NCBI RefSeq assembly: GCF_900313025.1
Contig: NZ_OMPQ01000008.1
Location: 582,482 to 646,481 of the forward strand
Origin: Pseudophaeobacter sp. EL27
GTDB lineage: Bacteria > Pseudomonadota > Alphaproteobacteria > Rhodobacterales > Rhodobacteraceae
Direction of reading: 5' to 3'
DNA length: 64,000 bases
Shown: positions 47,392 to 56,297 of the stretch, in pieces
Numbering within the stretch: the stretch's first letter is position 1
Layout of the letters: each line of letters opens with the position of its first letter
Position numbers and translations under genes: made by a program
Notes under the pieces: generated by a model
Databases searched by the model: none
Seen by the model: the letters and a program-made list of their open reading frames with translations, nothing else
What the model was told of the DNA's origin: nothing

Positions 47392-48249
47392 ATGAGTGAT
47401 TCCAAATTCGACAGCATTCCGCTGGAATGGGTGCGCGCCTTTGAAACTACCGCGCGGCTGGGCAGCTTTACCGCTGCGGCGCGGGAAACGGGCTTGACCC
47501 AACCCGCCATCAGCCAACGCATTGGCAACCTCGAACATCAGCTGGGCACCAAGCTCTTTGTGCGCAAAACCCGCGCCATCCATCTGACCACCGAAGGCGA
47601 GGCCTGGTTGCCGCATGTGCAGGCTTCGCTGAACGCGCTGCGCGACAGCTCAGAGGCGCTGTTTGGGGTGGGGCGCAACAAGATCGTGATTTCTGCAAGC
47701 TCCTCGATCGTGCAGCACTGGATCACGCCGCGCCTGCCCGCCCTGTTGGCGGCCAGCGGTGCCGAAGTCACCATCAACACCATGGTCCTGTCCGGGGATG
47801 CCGCCGAGGAGGACGGCACCGTCAAGATCCGCTATGGTGCCGGCGACTGGCCGGGCATGTACAAGGCGCCCCTGTTTGAAGAACGCATTGCCCCCATGGC
47901 TGCGCCCGCCCTGTTGCAAACCACCAAGGATTGGCGCGATCTGCCGCGCCTCTCCGTCTCTGGCCCCCGCCCCAGCTGGCGCGATTGGCGCGAGTTCAGC
48001 GGCCAGGTCACCACCTCCCCCACCGCGCTGCGCTATGACACCTTTGCCTCGGCCTTGGCGGCCGCGCGTGCAGGACTTGGAGTGCTGCTCGGCTCGCTGC
48101 CTCTGTGTCAGGCGGATCTGGACAGCGGCGCATTAATACAGGTGAGCGCAGAGGTGATGCCGCATCACGAGAGTTATTGGCTGCTGGCCTCCAAAGAGCG
48201 CATGTCCCGGCGGCAATGGGAAGTGCTGCGGATAAGCTTAGCAAGCTAG
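47392..48249 (+). CDS. LysR-family regulator, probable tmpAB regulator
   Basis: 285 aa. The N-terminal helix-turn-helix is GcvA-like (GSFTAAARETGLTQPAISQR, then IGNLEHQLGTKLFVRK). A periplasmic-binding-protein-like effector domain follows from about residue 90. It is divergent from tmpA with a short shared control region, so it is the likely regulator of phosphonate use, with a phosphonate or glycine betaine as possible effector. Confidence 0.85.
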   Translation: MSDSKFDSIPLEWVRAFETTARLGSFTAAARETGLTQPAISQRIGNLEHQLGTKLFVRKTRAIHLTTEGEAWLPHVQASLNALRDSSEALFGVGRNKIVISASSSIVQHWITPRLPALLAASGAEVTINTMVLSGDAAEEDGTVKIRYGAGDWPGMYKAPLFEERIAPMAAPALLQTTKDWRDLPRLSVSGPRPSWRDWREFSGQVTTSPTALRYDTFASALAAARAGLGVLLGSLPLCQADLDSGALIQVSAEVMPHHESYWLLASKERMSRRQWEVLRISLAS

Positions 48250-48353
48250 TTTCACCCCTTAGCTGCAGGTTGCGAAAGCGAGGGGCAAAAGGACTTATTC
48301 TGGTAGCGCACCCAAAAGTGAACAACCAACTTTCCCAATCTTTTGAGACACAT

Positions 48354-48746
48354 CTAGTGGAAAGGGAAATTGCGAATAGAGCCGCCTAAACAGGCCGAAA
48401 ACAAGACCATCGTAGCACCAGCCCACGCGTCCCCAAAGTCAATGAAGACTTGCGCACATCCCATGAAGCCAATGCTCAAACAAATGGCCCACCCCAGAAA
48501 CCGCACTCCGCTCCCCAATGGTCTTTGCCTAAGCAAATGCCAGCACGACACAATTGTGAATAATCCCGGTACGCTTCCAAGGAAAACAAGCAAAACTCCC
48601 AAGGAAACATTGGAAAGAATAATCTCTCCGCGCCCCATACAATCCGAAATCGAGCACAACCCTGCAAAGCTAAAAATGGATAGCAGGAGCATAGACAAGA
48701 CAAAAGTTGGGATAAGAAAAAATAAGAACTTTGAATAGTCTGTCAT
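48354..48746 (-). CDS. small hypothetical membrane protein
   Basis: 130 aa with four hydrophobic helices (about 7-29, 44-68, 82-100, 106-122) and five scattered cysteines. I recognise no family. Base composition here is clearly lower in GC than the flanking genes, and codon use is less biased, so the gene may be a recent arrival or a decaying region. An opposite-strand frame of 122 codons overlaps it but encodes no plausible helices or domains. The start at 48746 has no clear ribosome site. Confidence 0.5.
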   Translation of the reverse strand: MTDYSKFLFFLIPTFVLSMLLLSIFSFAGLCSISDCMGRGEIILSNVSLGVLLVFLGSVPGLFTIVSCWHLLRQRPLGSGVRFLGWAICLSIGFMGCAQVFIDFGDAWAGATMVLFSACLGGSIRNFPFH

Positions 48747-48814
48747 GCCAGACGACTAAGACACCCTCACCACAAAAGCAACCAGGAGGAGTATCGGGTA
48801 GCTTACATACCAAG

Positions 48815-48896
48815 GACAGCGCCCGAGCCTGGGTGGGTGCGAAAGCGCCCTCCCATGGGGAGGCTCGGGCGCTGCCCGGCCTGAGGCCGTACTTCA
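48815..48896 (+). repeat. structured intergenic repeat R2, copy 2
   Basis: A 14-bp perfect stem (48817-48830 with 48861-48874) holds the loop GGGTGGGTGCG, followed by CGGCC-TGA-GGCCG (48877-48889) and GTACTTCA. Compared with copy 1, one stem pair changes from C-G to G-C and the G-T pair becomes C-G. It lies just beyond the 3' end of paaR. Confidence 0.78.
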
Positions 48897-48908
48897 GCGG
48901 TTCGAGTG

Positions 48909-49505
48909 CTACAGCCCCCGCACCCCGTTCAGGGTCAGGTTGGCGACCAGTTCGGCATAGTCCTCGCGCGCCTTGGGGCCGGCGCCGGAGTTCCACATAT
49001 AGTACCAGTTCAACATGCCAAAGACCGACATGGTGGCGGCGCGCAGCTTGCCTGGGTCTGCGGCAAAGACCTCGGGCGCCACGGCCTGCAGTGTATCGCT
49101 GAGGAACTGCACCATTTCGCGCTGATAGGCGCGCAGCAGCTTTTGCTGTTCTTCCGGCAATGCCCCCATCGAACCGGACTGCACCTTATGCTCGTAGTCA
49201 GCCCCCTGATAGGCGAGCAGCACCTCTGCCACCACCTGACGCAGGGCTTCATCCGGGGCAAGATCCGTAACCTCGATCCCGCAAACCCGGTCGCGCAGGT
49301 CGCACAGATAGGTATCAAGGAGGCCAAAAAGCACGGCCTCCTTGCTGTCATAGTAGTGATAGATATTGGCCTTGGAGATCCCGCATTCGCGCGCCAATTG
49401 CGTCATGGACGCGCGATCATAGCCCGCCTCGGCAAAGACCTTGGCCGCAGATTTCAGAATCTGGGCGCGCTTTTCATCGTGGTCTTTTGCAATGGTGCGG
49501 GCCAT
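48909..49505 (-). CDS. paaR: TetR-family regulator PaaR
   Basis: 198 aa. The helix-turn-helix spans about residues 30-52 (SMTQLARECGISKANIYHYY), followed by an alpha-helical ligand domain. It is the last gene of paaG-paaI-paaK-paaR, 20 bases after paaK. TetR-type PaaR proteins repress phenylacetate genes and release DNA on binding phenylacetyl-CoA. The palindrome at 52167-52180 is the expected target. The gene name rests on context plus family. Confidence 0.82.
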   Translation of the reverse strand: MARTIAKDHDEKRAQILKSAAKVFAEAGYDRASMTQLARECGISKANIYHYYDSKEAVLFGLLDTYLCDLRDRVCGIEVTDLAPDEALRQVVAEVLLAYQGADYEHKVQSGSMGALPEEQQKLLRAYQREMVQFLSDTLQAVAPEVFAADPGKLRAATMSVFGMLNWYYMWNSGAGPKAREDYAELVANLTLNGVRGL

Positions 49506-49525
49506 GGGCTCAGCTCTCTCCTTGG

Positions 49526-50836
49526 TTAGTCAGCGTCGCGGTTGTCAACAACGCGCTTGGCCTTGCCCTGGCTGCGCTCAACCTCGCCGGGCTCTCCTAC
49601 GATGATCTCGGTGGAGACACCAACCATATCCTTGATGCGCTTGGTCAGCATCCGCGCTGCGGCGGTCTTGGACAGCTCATCGGTGGCATCGGCTTCGGCC
49701 TCAACATAGACCCGCATCGCATCCATGCGACCGGCTTTGTAGAGCTCGATCTGATAGTGCGGGGCCAGACCACCGGTGGCCATCAGCTGTTCTTCGATCT
49801 GGCTGGGGAAGACATTGACCCCGCGCAGGATGATCATGTCATCCGAACGACCGGTGATCTTTTCCATCCGCCGCATCGAACGCGCGGTGCCGGGCAGCAG
49901 ACGCGTCAGGTCGCGGGTGCGGTAACGCACCATCGGCAGGCCTTCTTTGGTGAGGGTGGTAAAGACCAGCTCGCCCATTTCACCGTCCGGCAGCACTTCG
50001 CCGGTCTTGGGGTCAATGATCTCGGGCAGGAAGTGGTCTTCCCAGATCACCGGCCCGTCTTTGGTCTCGACACATTCGCTGGCTACACCGGGGCCCATGA
50101 TCTCGGACAGACCATAGATATCAACCGCATGCATATCAAAGGCCGCCTCAACCTCACGGCGCATCGCATCAGTCCAGGGCTCGGCACCAAAGACACCAAC
50201 CTGGAGCGAACTGTCGCGTGGATCCATGCCATTCTTGCGATATTGCTCAAGGATGTTGAGCATGTAGGACGGCGTCACCATGATGCCATCGGGTTGGAAA
50301 TCGGTGATCAAGCCGACCTGCTTTTCGGTCTGGCCGCCGGACATCGGCACCACGGTCGCGCCCAGACGTTCGATACCGTAATGCGCCCCCAGACCGCCGG
50401 TGAACAGCCCATAGCCATAGGCATTATGCACCATATTGCCCTTGCGCAGACCCGCAGCCCGCAAAGAGCGCGCCACCAGATCGGCCCAGTTGGAGATGTC
50501 ATTGGCGGTATAGCCCACAACAGTCGGCTTGCCTGTCGTACCGGAGGAGGCATGCAGACGGATGATTTCTTCGCGTGGCACCGCAAAAAGACCAAAGGGA
50601 TAATTGTCGCGCAAGTCGTTTTTGTAGGTAAACGGGAACTTCGACAGATCCGACAGCTGCTGCAGATCATCCGGGTGTACACCAGCCGCGTCAAAGCGCT
50701 CTTTGTACATTGGCACGTTGTCATAGGCGTGACGCAGCGACCACTTCAGGCGCTCCAGCTGCACGGCGCGGATTTCATCAATCGAGGCAATCTCGATCGC
50801 GTCGAGGTCAGCCTTATTCGGGGTCAGATCTTTCAT
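49526..50836 (-). CDS. paaK: phenylacetate--CoA ligase
   Basis: 436-aa member of the acyl-adenylate family that activates phenylacetate to phenylacetyl-CoA with ATP, the entry step of the aerobic hybrid pathway. The phosphate loop LHASSGTTGKPTVVGYT and GLSEIMGPGVASEC are characteristic. The C-terminal lid carries GRSDDMIILRGVNVFPSQ. GAGGAG precedes the ATG at 50836. It follows paaI by 14 bases. Confidence 0.96.
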   Translation of the reverse strand: MKDLTPNKADLDAIEIASIDEIRAVQLERLKWSLRHAYDNVPMYKERFDAAGVHPDDLQQLSDLSKFPFTYKNDLRDNYPFGLFAVPREEIIRLHASSGTTGKPTVVGYTANDISNWADLVARSLRAAGLRKGNMVHNAYGYGLFTGGLGAHYGIERLGATVVPMSGGQTEKQVGLITDFQPDGIMVTPSYMLNILEQYRKNGMDPRDSSLQVGVFGAEPWTDAMRREVEAAFDMHAVDIYGLSEIMGPGVASECVETKDGPVIWEDHFLPEIIDPKTGEVLPDGEMGELVFTTLTKEGLPMVRYRTRDLTRLLPGTARSMRRMEKITGRSDDMIILRGVNVFPSQIEEQLMATGGLAPHYQIELYKAGRMDAMRVYVEAEADATDELSKTAAARMLTKRIKDMVGVSTEIIVGEPGEVERSQGKAKRVVDNRDAD

Positions 50837-50850
50837 GGCGTTCTCCTCAC

Positions 50851-51288
50851 TTATTCTTCAAACAATTGGCCCTTGATCGCACGGGAAAGCCCGCGAAAGG
50901 CAGCGATCATCTGGCCGGATTGGTTTTCAACTGTCACGTCATAAATGCCGCTGCGCCCGGTGAGGGATACCTCAGTGGCACGGGCAATCAACCGCTCGCC
51001 CAGCTTGCCGGGGGCTGTAAAGGTAATGCTGTTGCTTTGCGCCACCGTGGATTGGTTGCGGCTGTTACAGGCAAAGGCAAAGGCGCTATCGGCCAGCATG
51101 AAGGTCACGCCCCCATGGCAGATACCATGGCCATTGCAGTGATGCGCCTCGACCGTCAGTTCCAGCGTAGCAGAGCCTTCGTCAATCGCGGTGATCTCCA
51201 TCCCCGCCCATTTTGAGGCATTGTCGCTGGCCCACATGGCCTCTGCGGATTTTTCAGCACGCTGTTTAGGCGTGAGTTCTGCGGTCAT
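50851..51288 (-). CDS. paaI: hydroxyphenylacetyl-CoA thioesterase PaaI
   Basis: 145-aa hot-dog-fold thioesterase. NGHGICHGGVTFMLADSAFA carries the catalytic Asp and substrate loop of the family. It hydrolyses dead-end ring-hydroxylated CoA esters and so rescues CoA during phenylacetate breakdown. Two ATGs lie 6 bases apart (51294 and 51288). The first overlaps the paaG stop; the second sits at the better distance from GGGGAA and is used here. Confidence 0.92.
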   Translation of the reverse strand: MTAELTPKQRAEKSAEAMWASDNASKWAGMEITAIDEGSATLELTVEAHHCNGHGICHGGVTFMLADSAFAFACNSRNQSTVAQSNSITFTAPGKLGERLIARATEVSLTGRSGIYDVTVENQSGQMIAAFRGLSRAIKGQLFEE

Positions 51289-51290
51289 GC

Positions 51291-52076
51291 TCATTTCCCC
51301 TGAAACTTGGGCGCGCGTTTTTCCAGAAAGGAGGCAACACCTTCCGCATAATCGGCGCTTTCGCCGCAGGTCTTCATCGCGTCGGCCTCTTGTTCCAGAT
51401 GATCCTGCAGCGTGGCAACAGCGGCATCCTGAATGCAATGTTTGCTGAGGCCTAGACCCAGGGTGGGCCCATTGCCCAGCTGCGCGGCCATGGCGCGGGT
51501 GGTCTCCATCAGATCGGCATCCGGAACAGCCTTCCAGATCAGCCCCCAGTCTTCGGCCTGTTTGGCGGGTAGGGGCTGCGCGGTAAAGGCCAGCCCCTTG
51601 GCGCGGGCCTCGCCCAGCAGCCGTGGCAGATGCCAGCTGCCGCCGGTGTCCGGTATCAACCCGACCTTGGAGAAAGACTGAATGAACTTGGCGCTTTCCG
51701 CCGCGAAAACCATGTCACAGGCCAGCGCGATATTGGCACCAGCCCCTGCAGCGACACCGTTGACCGCACAGATCACCGGAAACTCAAGCGAGCGGATCAG
51801 ATTGACCAGCGGCGCATAGAAGGTACGCACGGTGTTGCCCAGATCCGGCGGGCCATCCATCTTGCGCGGGTCGCGGTCGCCCAGATCCTGGCCAGCGCAG
51901 AACCCTCGACCGGCACCGGTCAGCAGGATCGCCCGCGCACTACCATCACGCGCGGCCTCGATGGCTGCGCGCAGGGCATAGTGCATTTCATCGTTGAAAC
52001 TGTTGAGCCGATCCGGCCGGTTCAGGGTGATCTCCACCCAAGTGCCGTGATCCGCGACCAGAATAGAATCGCTCAT
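51291..52076 (-). CDS. paaG: 1,2-epoxyphenylacetyl-CoA isomerase
   Basis: 261-aa crotonase-fold enzyme that turns the ring epoxide into oxepin-CoA (and acts again lower in the pathway). The oxyanion-hole strands are GRGFCAGQDLGDRD and AVNGVAAGAGANIALACD; the catalytic Asp is expected in VGLIPDTGGSW. AGGAGGG precedes the ATG at 52076. It is the first gene of the minus-strand paa operon. Confidence 0.93.
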   Translation of the reverse strand: MSDSILVADHGTWVEITLNRPDRLNSFNDEMHYALRAAIEAARDGSARAILLTGAGRGFCAGQDLGDRDPRKMDGPPDLGNTVRTFYAPLVNLIRSLEFPVICAVNGVAAGAGANIALACDMVFAAESAKFIQSFSKVGLIPDTGGSWHLPRLLGEARAKGLAFTAQPLPAKQAEDWGLIWKAVPDADLMETTRAMAAQLGNGPTLGLGLSKHCIQDAAVATLQDHLEQEADAMKTCGESADYAEGVASFLEKRAPKFQGK

Positions 52077-52166
52077 GTCTTTTTCCCTCCTGCAGCCCCG
52101 TCTCGCTGGATCTGACCAGTCGAAACAGGCGCGATGCAAAACTCCGTTGACAAATTTCTTGCATAA

Positions 52167-52180
52167 ACCGACCAGTCGGT
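52167..52180. promoter_or_regulatory. probable PaaR operator
   Basis: ACCGAC-CA-GTCGGT, a perfect 6-bp inverted repeat in the 200-base gap between paaG and paaZ. It resembles the ACCGAC...GTCGGT palindromes known for TetR-type PaaR. One site could control both divergent operons. A TTGACA at 52147-52152 may be part of a paaZ promoter. Confidence 0.75.
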
Positions 52181-52276
52181 CAATATATCATTGAATGCGA
52201 ATTTGAGGCCCCGGCGCGGCGAGTCGTCTCACTGCGGGGAGGTCGGCCTCACTCATAGGAATGAAAAGGACAGAGC

Positions 52277-54307
52277 ATGAGCCTTCTAGACATATCGAGT
52301 TTTGCCGCTGGTGAATGGATCGCCCCGGGTGCCGGCGCCCGCAATATCGCCAGCGCCGTCACTGGTGCCCCGCTGGCGCAGGCCGGCAATGACGCTCTGG
52401 ATGTGCAGGCCATGCTGTCCTATGCCCGCGACGTGGGTGGCCCTGCCCTGCGGGCGCTGACCTTCCATGACCGCGCACGGATGCTCAAGGCGCTGTCGGC
52501 GCATCTGAATGAGCACAAGCAGGCGCTTTATGATCTCAGCTTTGAGACCGGCGCCACCCAGGCGGACCACATGATCGACATCGACGGCGGCATCGGCACC
52601 ATGTTTGTCTTTGCCTCCAAAGGTCGCCGTGAAATGCCCAATGCCAAGGTCTATCTGGATGGCGAGGTCGAGCAGCTGTCGCGCAACGGCACCTTCCTCG
52701 GCCAGCATATCTGCACGCCTTTGCAAGGGGTTGCGGTCCATATCAACGCCTTCAACTTCCCCGTCTGGGGCATGTTGGAGAAACTCGCCCCCACCTTGCT
52801 GGCGGGTGTGCCTGCCATCGTGAAACCTGCGACCGCCACCTGCTATGTCACCGAACTGGCCGTGCGGCTGATGCTCGACAGTGGCATCCTGCCTGCCGGT
52901 GCGCTGCAACTGGTTTCGGGTGGTCTGGGCGATATGCTCGACCATCTGACCATGCAGGATGTGGTCAGCTTTACCGGCTCGGCCCAGACCGCACTGAAGC
53001 TGCGCCAGAACCCGGTAATTCTGGAAAACTCGATCCGCTTTGTTGCTGAACAGGACAGCCTGAACGCGTCCATTCTGGGACCAGATGCCATGCCCGGCAC
53101 GCCGGAATTTGATCTGTTCATCAAAGAGGTCAGCCGCGAGATGACCACCAAGGCGGGACAAAAATGTACCGCTGTGCGCCGCATCATCACCCCGGAATCG
53201 CAGACTGAAGCGGTGATCGAAGCGCTGTCAGCCCGCCTGGCCAAAACCACCATCGGTGATCCCCGTCTGGAAGGCACCCGTATGGGCGCGCTGGTCTCTA
53301 TCGGTCAGAAACGCGACGTGCTGGAAAAGGCCGCGATCCTCGCGACCGAGGCCACCCGTGTCTACGGCAACCCTGATGATTTTGCGGTTGAAGGCGCCGA
53401 CGGCGAAAAAGGCGCCTTTATGCCGCCGATGCTGTTCCACTGCGAAAACCCTGATGCCGCCCAACGCGTCCATGACACCGAGGCCTTTGGCCCGGTTTCC
53501 ACCGTGATGGGCTACCGCGATCTGGATCACGCTGTTGCATTGGCAAACCGTGGCGAGGGCTCGCTGGTGGCCTCCTGTATCACCAATGACCCCGAGGTTG
53601 CCCGCGAGGTTGCCCTGGGCTCCGGCGCCTATCACGGTCGGATCTATTTCAACAACCGCGCCTCGATGAAGGAAAGCACCGGTCATGGCTCGCCCCTGCC
53701 CCATATGGTGCATGGTGGACCCGGTCGTGCCGGTGGCGGCGAAGAGCTGGGCGGCGTGCGCGGTGTGAAACACTACATGCAGCGTACCGCCATTCAGGGC
53801 AGCCCCGACATTCTGGCCGCCATCGGCGAACAATGGGTGCCCGGTGGTACTGAGATCGCCGCCCCGACGCATCCTTTCACCCGCAAATATGGCGAGTTGG
53901 CCATTGGTGAGACGCTCAACAGCCCTTCGCGCGAGGTGACGCTGGAAGATATCGAGCATTTTGCCACCTTCACCGGTGATACTTTCTACGCCCATATGGA
54001 TGACGAGGCCGCCAAGCGGAACCCCTTCTTCCCCGGTCGCGTCGCGCATGGCTATCTGCTGCTCTCCTTTGCAGCCGGCCTGTTTGTCGAACCCAATGAG
54101 GGCCCGGTTCTGGCCAACACGGGTTTGGACAATCTGCGATTCATGAAGCCGGTTTCGGCCGGCGACAGCATCAAGGTGCGCCTGAGCGTGAAGAAAAAGA
54201 CGCCTCGGAACGAGGAATACGGCGAGGTCCGCTGGCACGTCACCCTGACCAATCAGGACGACGAAAAGGTCGCGGAATACGAACTGCTGACCATGAACGC
54301 CTTCTAA
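52277..54307 (+). CDS. paaZ: oxepin-CoA hydrolase / 3-oxo-5,6-dehydrosuberyl-CoA semialdehyde dehydrogenase
   Basis: 676-aa fusion. The aldehyde dehydrogenase domain (about 1-520) has its nucleophile Cys near 297 in AGQKCTAVRR and the Glu in VAEQDSLNA. The MaoC hydratase domain (about 530-676) has Asp and His in FTGDTFYAHMDD. It opens the oxepin ring and oxidises the aldehyde without releasing it. AAGGA precedes the ATG. The monooxygenase paaABCDE and paaFHJ are not in this window. Confidence 0.96.
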   Translation: MSLLDISSFAAGEWIAPGAGARNIASAVTGAPLAQAGNDALDVQAMLSYARDVGGPALRALTFHDRARMLKALSAHLNEHKQALYDLSFETGATQADHMIDIDGGIGTMFVFASKGRREMPNAKVYLDGEVEQLSRNGTFLGQHICTPLQGVAVHINAFNFPVWGMLEKLAPTLLAGVPAIVKPATATCYVTELAVRLMLDSGILPAGALQLVSGGLGDMLDHLTMQDVVSFTGSAQTALKLRQNPVILENSIRFVAEQDSLNASILGPDAMPGTPEFDLFIKEVSREMTTKAGQKCTAVRRIITPESQTEAVIEALSARLAKTTIGDPRLEGTRMGALVSIGQKRDVLEKAAILATEATRVYGNPDDFAVEGADGEKGAFMPPMLFHCENPDAAQRVHDTEAFGPVSTVMGYRDLDHAVALANRGEGSLVASCITNDPEVAREVALGSGAYHGRIYFNNRASMKESTGHGSPLPHMVHGGPGRAGGGEELGGVRGVKHYMQRTAIQGSPDILAAIGEQWVPGGTEIAAPTHPFTRKYGELAIGETLNSPSREVTLEDIEHFATFTGDTFYAHMDDEAAKRNPFFPGRVAHGYLLLSFAAGLFVEPNEGPVLANTGLDNLRFMKPVSAGDSIKVRLSVKKKTPRNEEYGEVRWHVTLTNQDDEKVAEYELLTMNAF

Positions 54308-54330
54308 GCGGCGAAACCGATATGCCCTCA

Positions 54331-54361
54331 CGCTCCGGGCTGGTCTAACTGGCCCAGAGCG
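54331..54361 (+). terminator. hairpin between paaZ and paaX
   Basis: CGCTC-C-GGGC pairs with GCCC-A-GAGCG (one mismatch), loop 11 bases, no U-run. It may partly insulate paaX from paaZ transcription. Confidence 0.45.
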
Positions 54362-54375
54362 CTTATCCTGCTGTC

Positions 54376-55179
54376 ATGACAGCACTATCCTCTCAAACCT
54401 TTGAGGCGAGCATCGCCCAGCTCACCGATCTGCAGAACCTGCGGGTCTGGTCGATCATTGTCTCGCTGTTTGGCGATCTGGCGCAGATACCCGGCGATCA
54501 GATCAGCGGCACCACCCTGACCCAGATCATCACCCCCATGGGGATCAAGCCCGAAGCCATCCGCGTGGCGCTGCATCGGTTGCGCAAGGATGGCTGGATC
54601 GAGAGCACCCGATCGGGACGGGCCTCGGTGCATTACCTGACCGAATTTGGCCGCAAGCAATCCACCGCCGTGACCCCGCGCATCTATGCCCGTACACCGC
54701 AGCCACCAGAGCTCTGGCATCTGCTGATCGCAGAGGACGGCAGCGGCCAGACCGTGCTGGAAGAGACGCTGTTGTTACCGCAATATACTCAGGTCAACCG
54801 CCGGACAGCACTGGGGTATGGCCCGGCCCCAAAAGGCCTGGATGATTTGTTTGTGGCAAGTGTTTCTGATCTCTCGGTGCCCGGATGGCTGCAGGCCCGC
54901 CTGTTCCCGCAGGATCTGGTCGAGGCCTGCCAGTCGCTGCTAGAGGCCTTGAACAACATCGCACTGCCCGAGCCAGGTCTGGCCCCGGTGCAGGTCGCGA
55001 CCCTTCGCACCCTGATCGTGCACCACTGGCGCCGTATAGCCCTGCGTCACCCGGTTCTGCCAGTAAGTTTCGCCCCCGATGCCTGGGCCGGAGAAGCTTG
55101 CCGGGCCCGTGTCTTTCAGCTCTTGGACCGCTTGCCGCAGCCACAGCTTCAGGCACTGGAGAGCCCCCCTTCTGCATAG
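54376..55179 (+). CDS. paaX: PaaX-family transcriptional repressor
   Basis: 267 aa. The N-terminal winged helix (LRVWSIIVSLFGDLAQIPGD, then IKPEAIRVALHRLRKDGWIE, about 20-75) and the central and C-terminal parts match PaaX, the phenylacetyl-CoA-responsive repressor of enterobacteria. The ATG at 54376 lies 68 bases after paaZ. A PaaX next to a TetR-type PaaR is notable, because most paa clusters I know use one or the other. Confidence 0.87.
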   Translation: MTALSSQTFEASIAQLTDLQNLRVWSIIVSLFGDLAQIPGDQISGTTLTQIITPMGIKPEAIRVALHRLRKDGWIESTRSGRASVHYLTEFGRKQSTAVTPRIYARTPQPPELWHLLIAEDGSGQTVLEETLLLPQYTQVNRRTALGYGPAPKGLDDLFVASVSDLSVPGWLQARLFPQDLVEACQSLLEALNNIALPEPGLAPVQVATLRTLIVHHWRRIALRHPVLPVSFAPDAWAGEACRARVFQLLDRLPQPQLQALESPPSA

Positions 55180-55207
55180 CGCCCCCCGTTTCCCTCGGAG
55201 TATTTTG

Positions 55208-56173
55208 ATGTCAGCCCTTAGCAGTCTTGCCCTCATCGCCCTCGCCGCCCCTGCGGCGCTGCTGGGGGCATCGCATCTCAAAACCCGAAGGCTGGCACGC
55301 GAGGCCCGACACTTGGTGCCGCCCATCGGCCAGTTCTGCAACACGGTACAGGGCAAGATCCACTATATCGACATCGGACCGCGTGATGCGCAGCCTCTGG
55401 TACTAATCCACGGGTTGAGCGGTCAGTTGCAGCATTTCACCTATGCCCTGGCCGAGGACCTGGCCAAGGATCATCGGGTCATCGCTCTGGACCGACCTGG
55501 ATGTGGCTATTCAACACGCAACAGCGATGCCCTGGCCCGCCTGCCGGAACAGGCCAAAACCCTGCTGGATGTGCTGGATCAGCTAGAGATCCAGCAACCA
55601 GTTCTGGTCGGGCATTCCCTGGGCGGTGCGGTCTCACTGGCCATGGCGTTGCAGGCCCCTGAGAAAATTCGTGGCCTGGCCCTGCTGGCGCCACTGACAC
55701 ATCCCTCGCCTCAGGGCGCTGAGGCGTTTAAAGGATTGATCGTCCACACCAGTGTCATGCGGCATCTGATGGCGCAGACTGTTGCGGTTCCGACCGCAGA
55801 ACGCACCGCCGCACCGGTTCTACAGCAGATCTTTGCCCCGGAGGTCTGCCCGGATGACTTCCTCATCAAGGCTGGCGGCGCATTGGGCCTGCGCCCTGAG
55901 AGCTTTGTCGCGGCCTCGGCAGATGCCTCCTACCTCTACCCCGCGATCGAAACCCAGGCCGACCGCTATGCCAAGGAGCTCCGCACGCCTGGGGCGATTC
56001 TCTTTGGGGCAGAGGATGCCATTCTCGCACCGCAATCTCAGGGCAAAGTGATGGAGATCTATGGTTTGGGCTGCGAAATCGCCCCGGATCGTGGCCATAT
56101 GCTGCCGATCACCGCGCCTGAGCTGTGTATTGACTTCATTCGCGCCACTTTGCGGGACCTGCCCAGCGCCTAG
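55208..56173 (+). CDS. alpha/beta hydrolase with N-terminal membrane anchor
   Basis: 321 aa. A hydrophobic N-terminus (about 4-22) probably anchors it to the inner membrane. The hydrolase core starts with VLIHGLSG (oxyanion loop), has the nucleophile Ser137 in VGHSLGG and the catalytic His in DRGHMLPI near residue 296. The substrate is unknown. It starts 28 bases after paaX on the same strand and may be co-transcribed, but nothing in the sequence ties it to phenylacetate. The frame is open upstream over paaX; the ATG at 55208 has CGGAG nearby. Confidence 0.85.
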   Translation: MSALSSLALIALAAPAALLGASHLKTRRLAREARHLVPPIGQFCNTVQGKIHYIDIGPRDAQPLVLIHGLSGQLQHFTYALAEDLAKDHRVIALDRPGCGYSTRNSDALARLPEQAKTLLDVLDQLEIQQPVLVGHSLGGAVSLAMALQAPEKIRGLALLAPLTHPSPQGAEAFKGLIVHTSVMRHLMAQTVAVPTAERTAAPVLQQIFAPEVCPDDFLIKAGGALGLRPESFVAASADASYLYPAIETQADRYAKELRTPGAILFGAEDAILAPQSQGKVMEIYGLGCEIAPDRGHMLPITAPELCIDFIRATLRDLPSA

Positions 56174-56252
56174 CAAAGCGCTGAAAATCAAGGAAACTGC
56201 CGGGCGAGACAAAAAAACATCTCCGAAAGCGGGTTTCTCCTGCATTTGCGCC

Positions 56253-56281
56253 TTGACCCCAGGGGCGCCATTCCGTAAATC
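56253..56281 (+). promoter_or_regulatory. sigma-70 promoter of the tRNA gene
   Basis: TTGACC (56253-56258), a 17-base spacer and TAAATC (56276-56281), 16 bases before the tRNA. Confidence 0.65.
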
Positions 56282-56297
56282 GCCCCTCACAGAAGAT

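Noticed and set aside
49487-50944. 485-codon plus-strand frame opposite paaK
   Set aside because: It mirrors paaK exactly, has no domain logic or ribosome site, and is a typical antisense shadow in GC-rich DNA.
53228-54331. 367-codon minus-strand frame opposite paaZ
   Set aside because: Antisense to the well-supported MaoC and dehydrogenase domains of paaZ; not coding.
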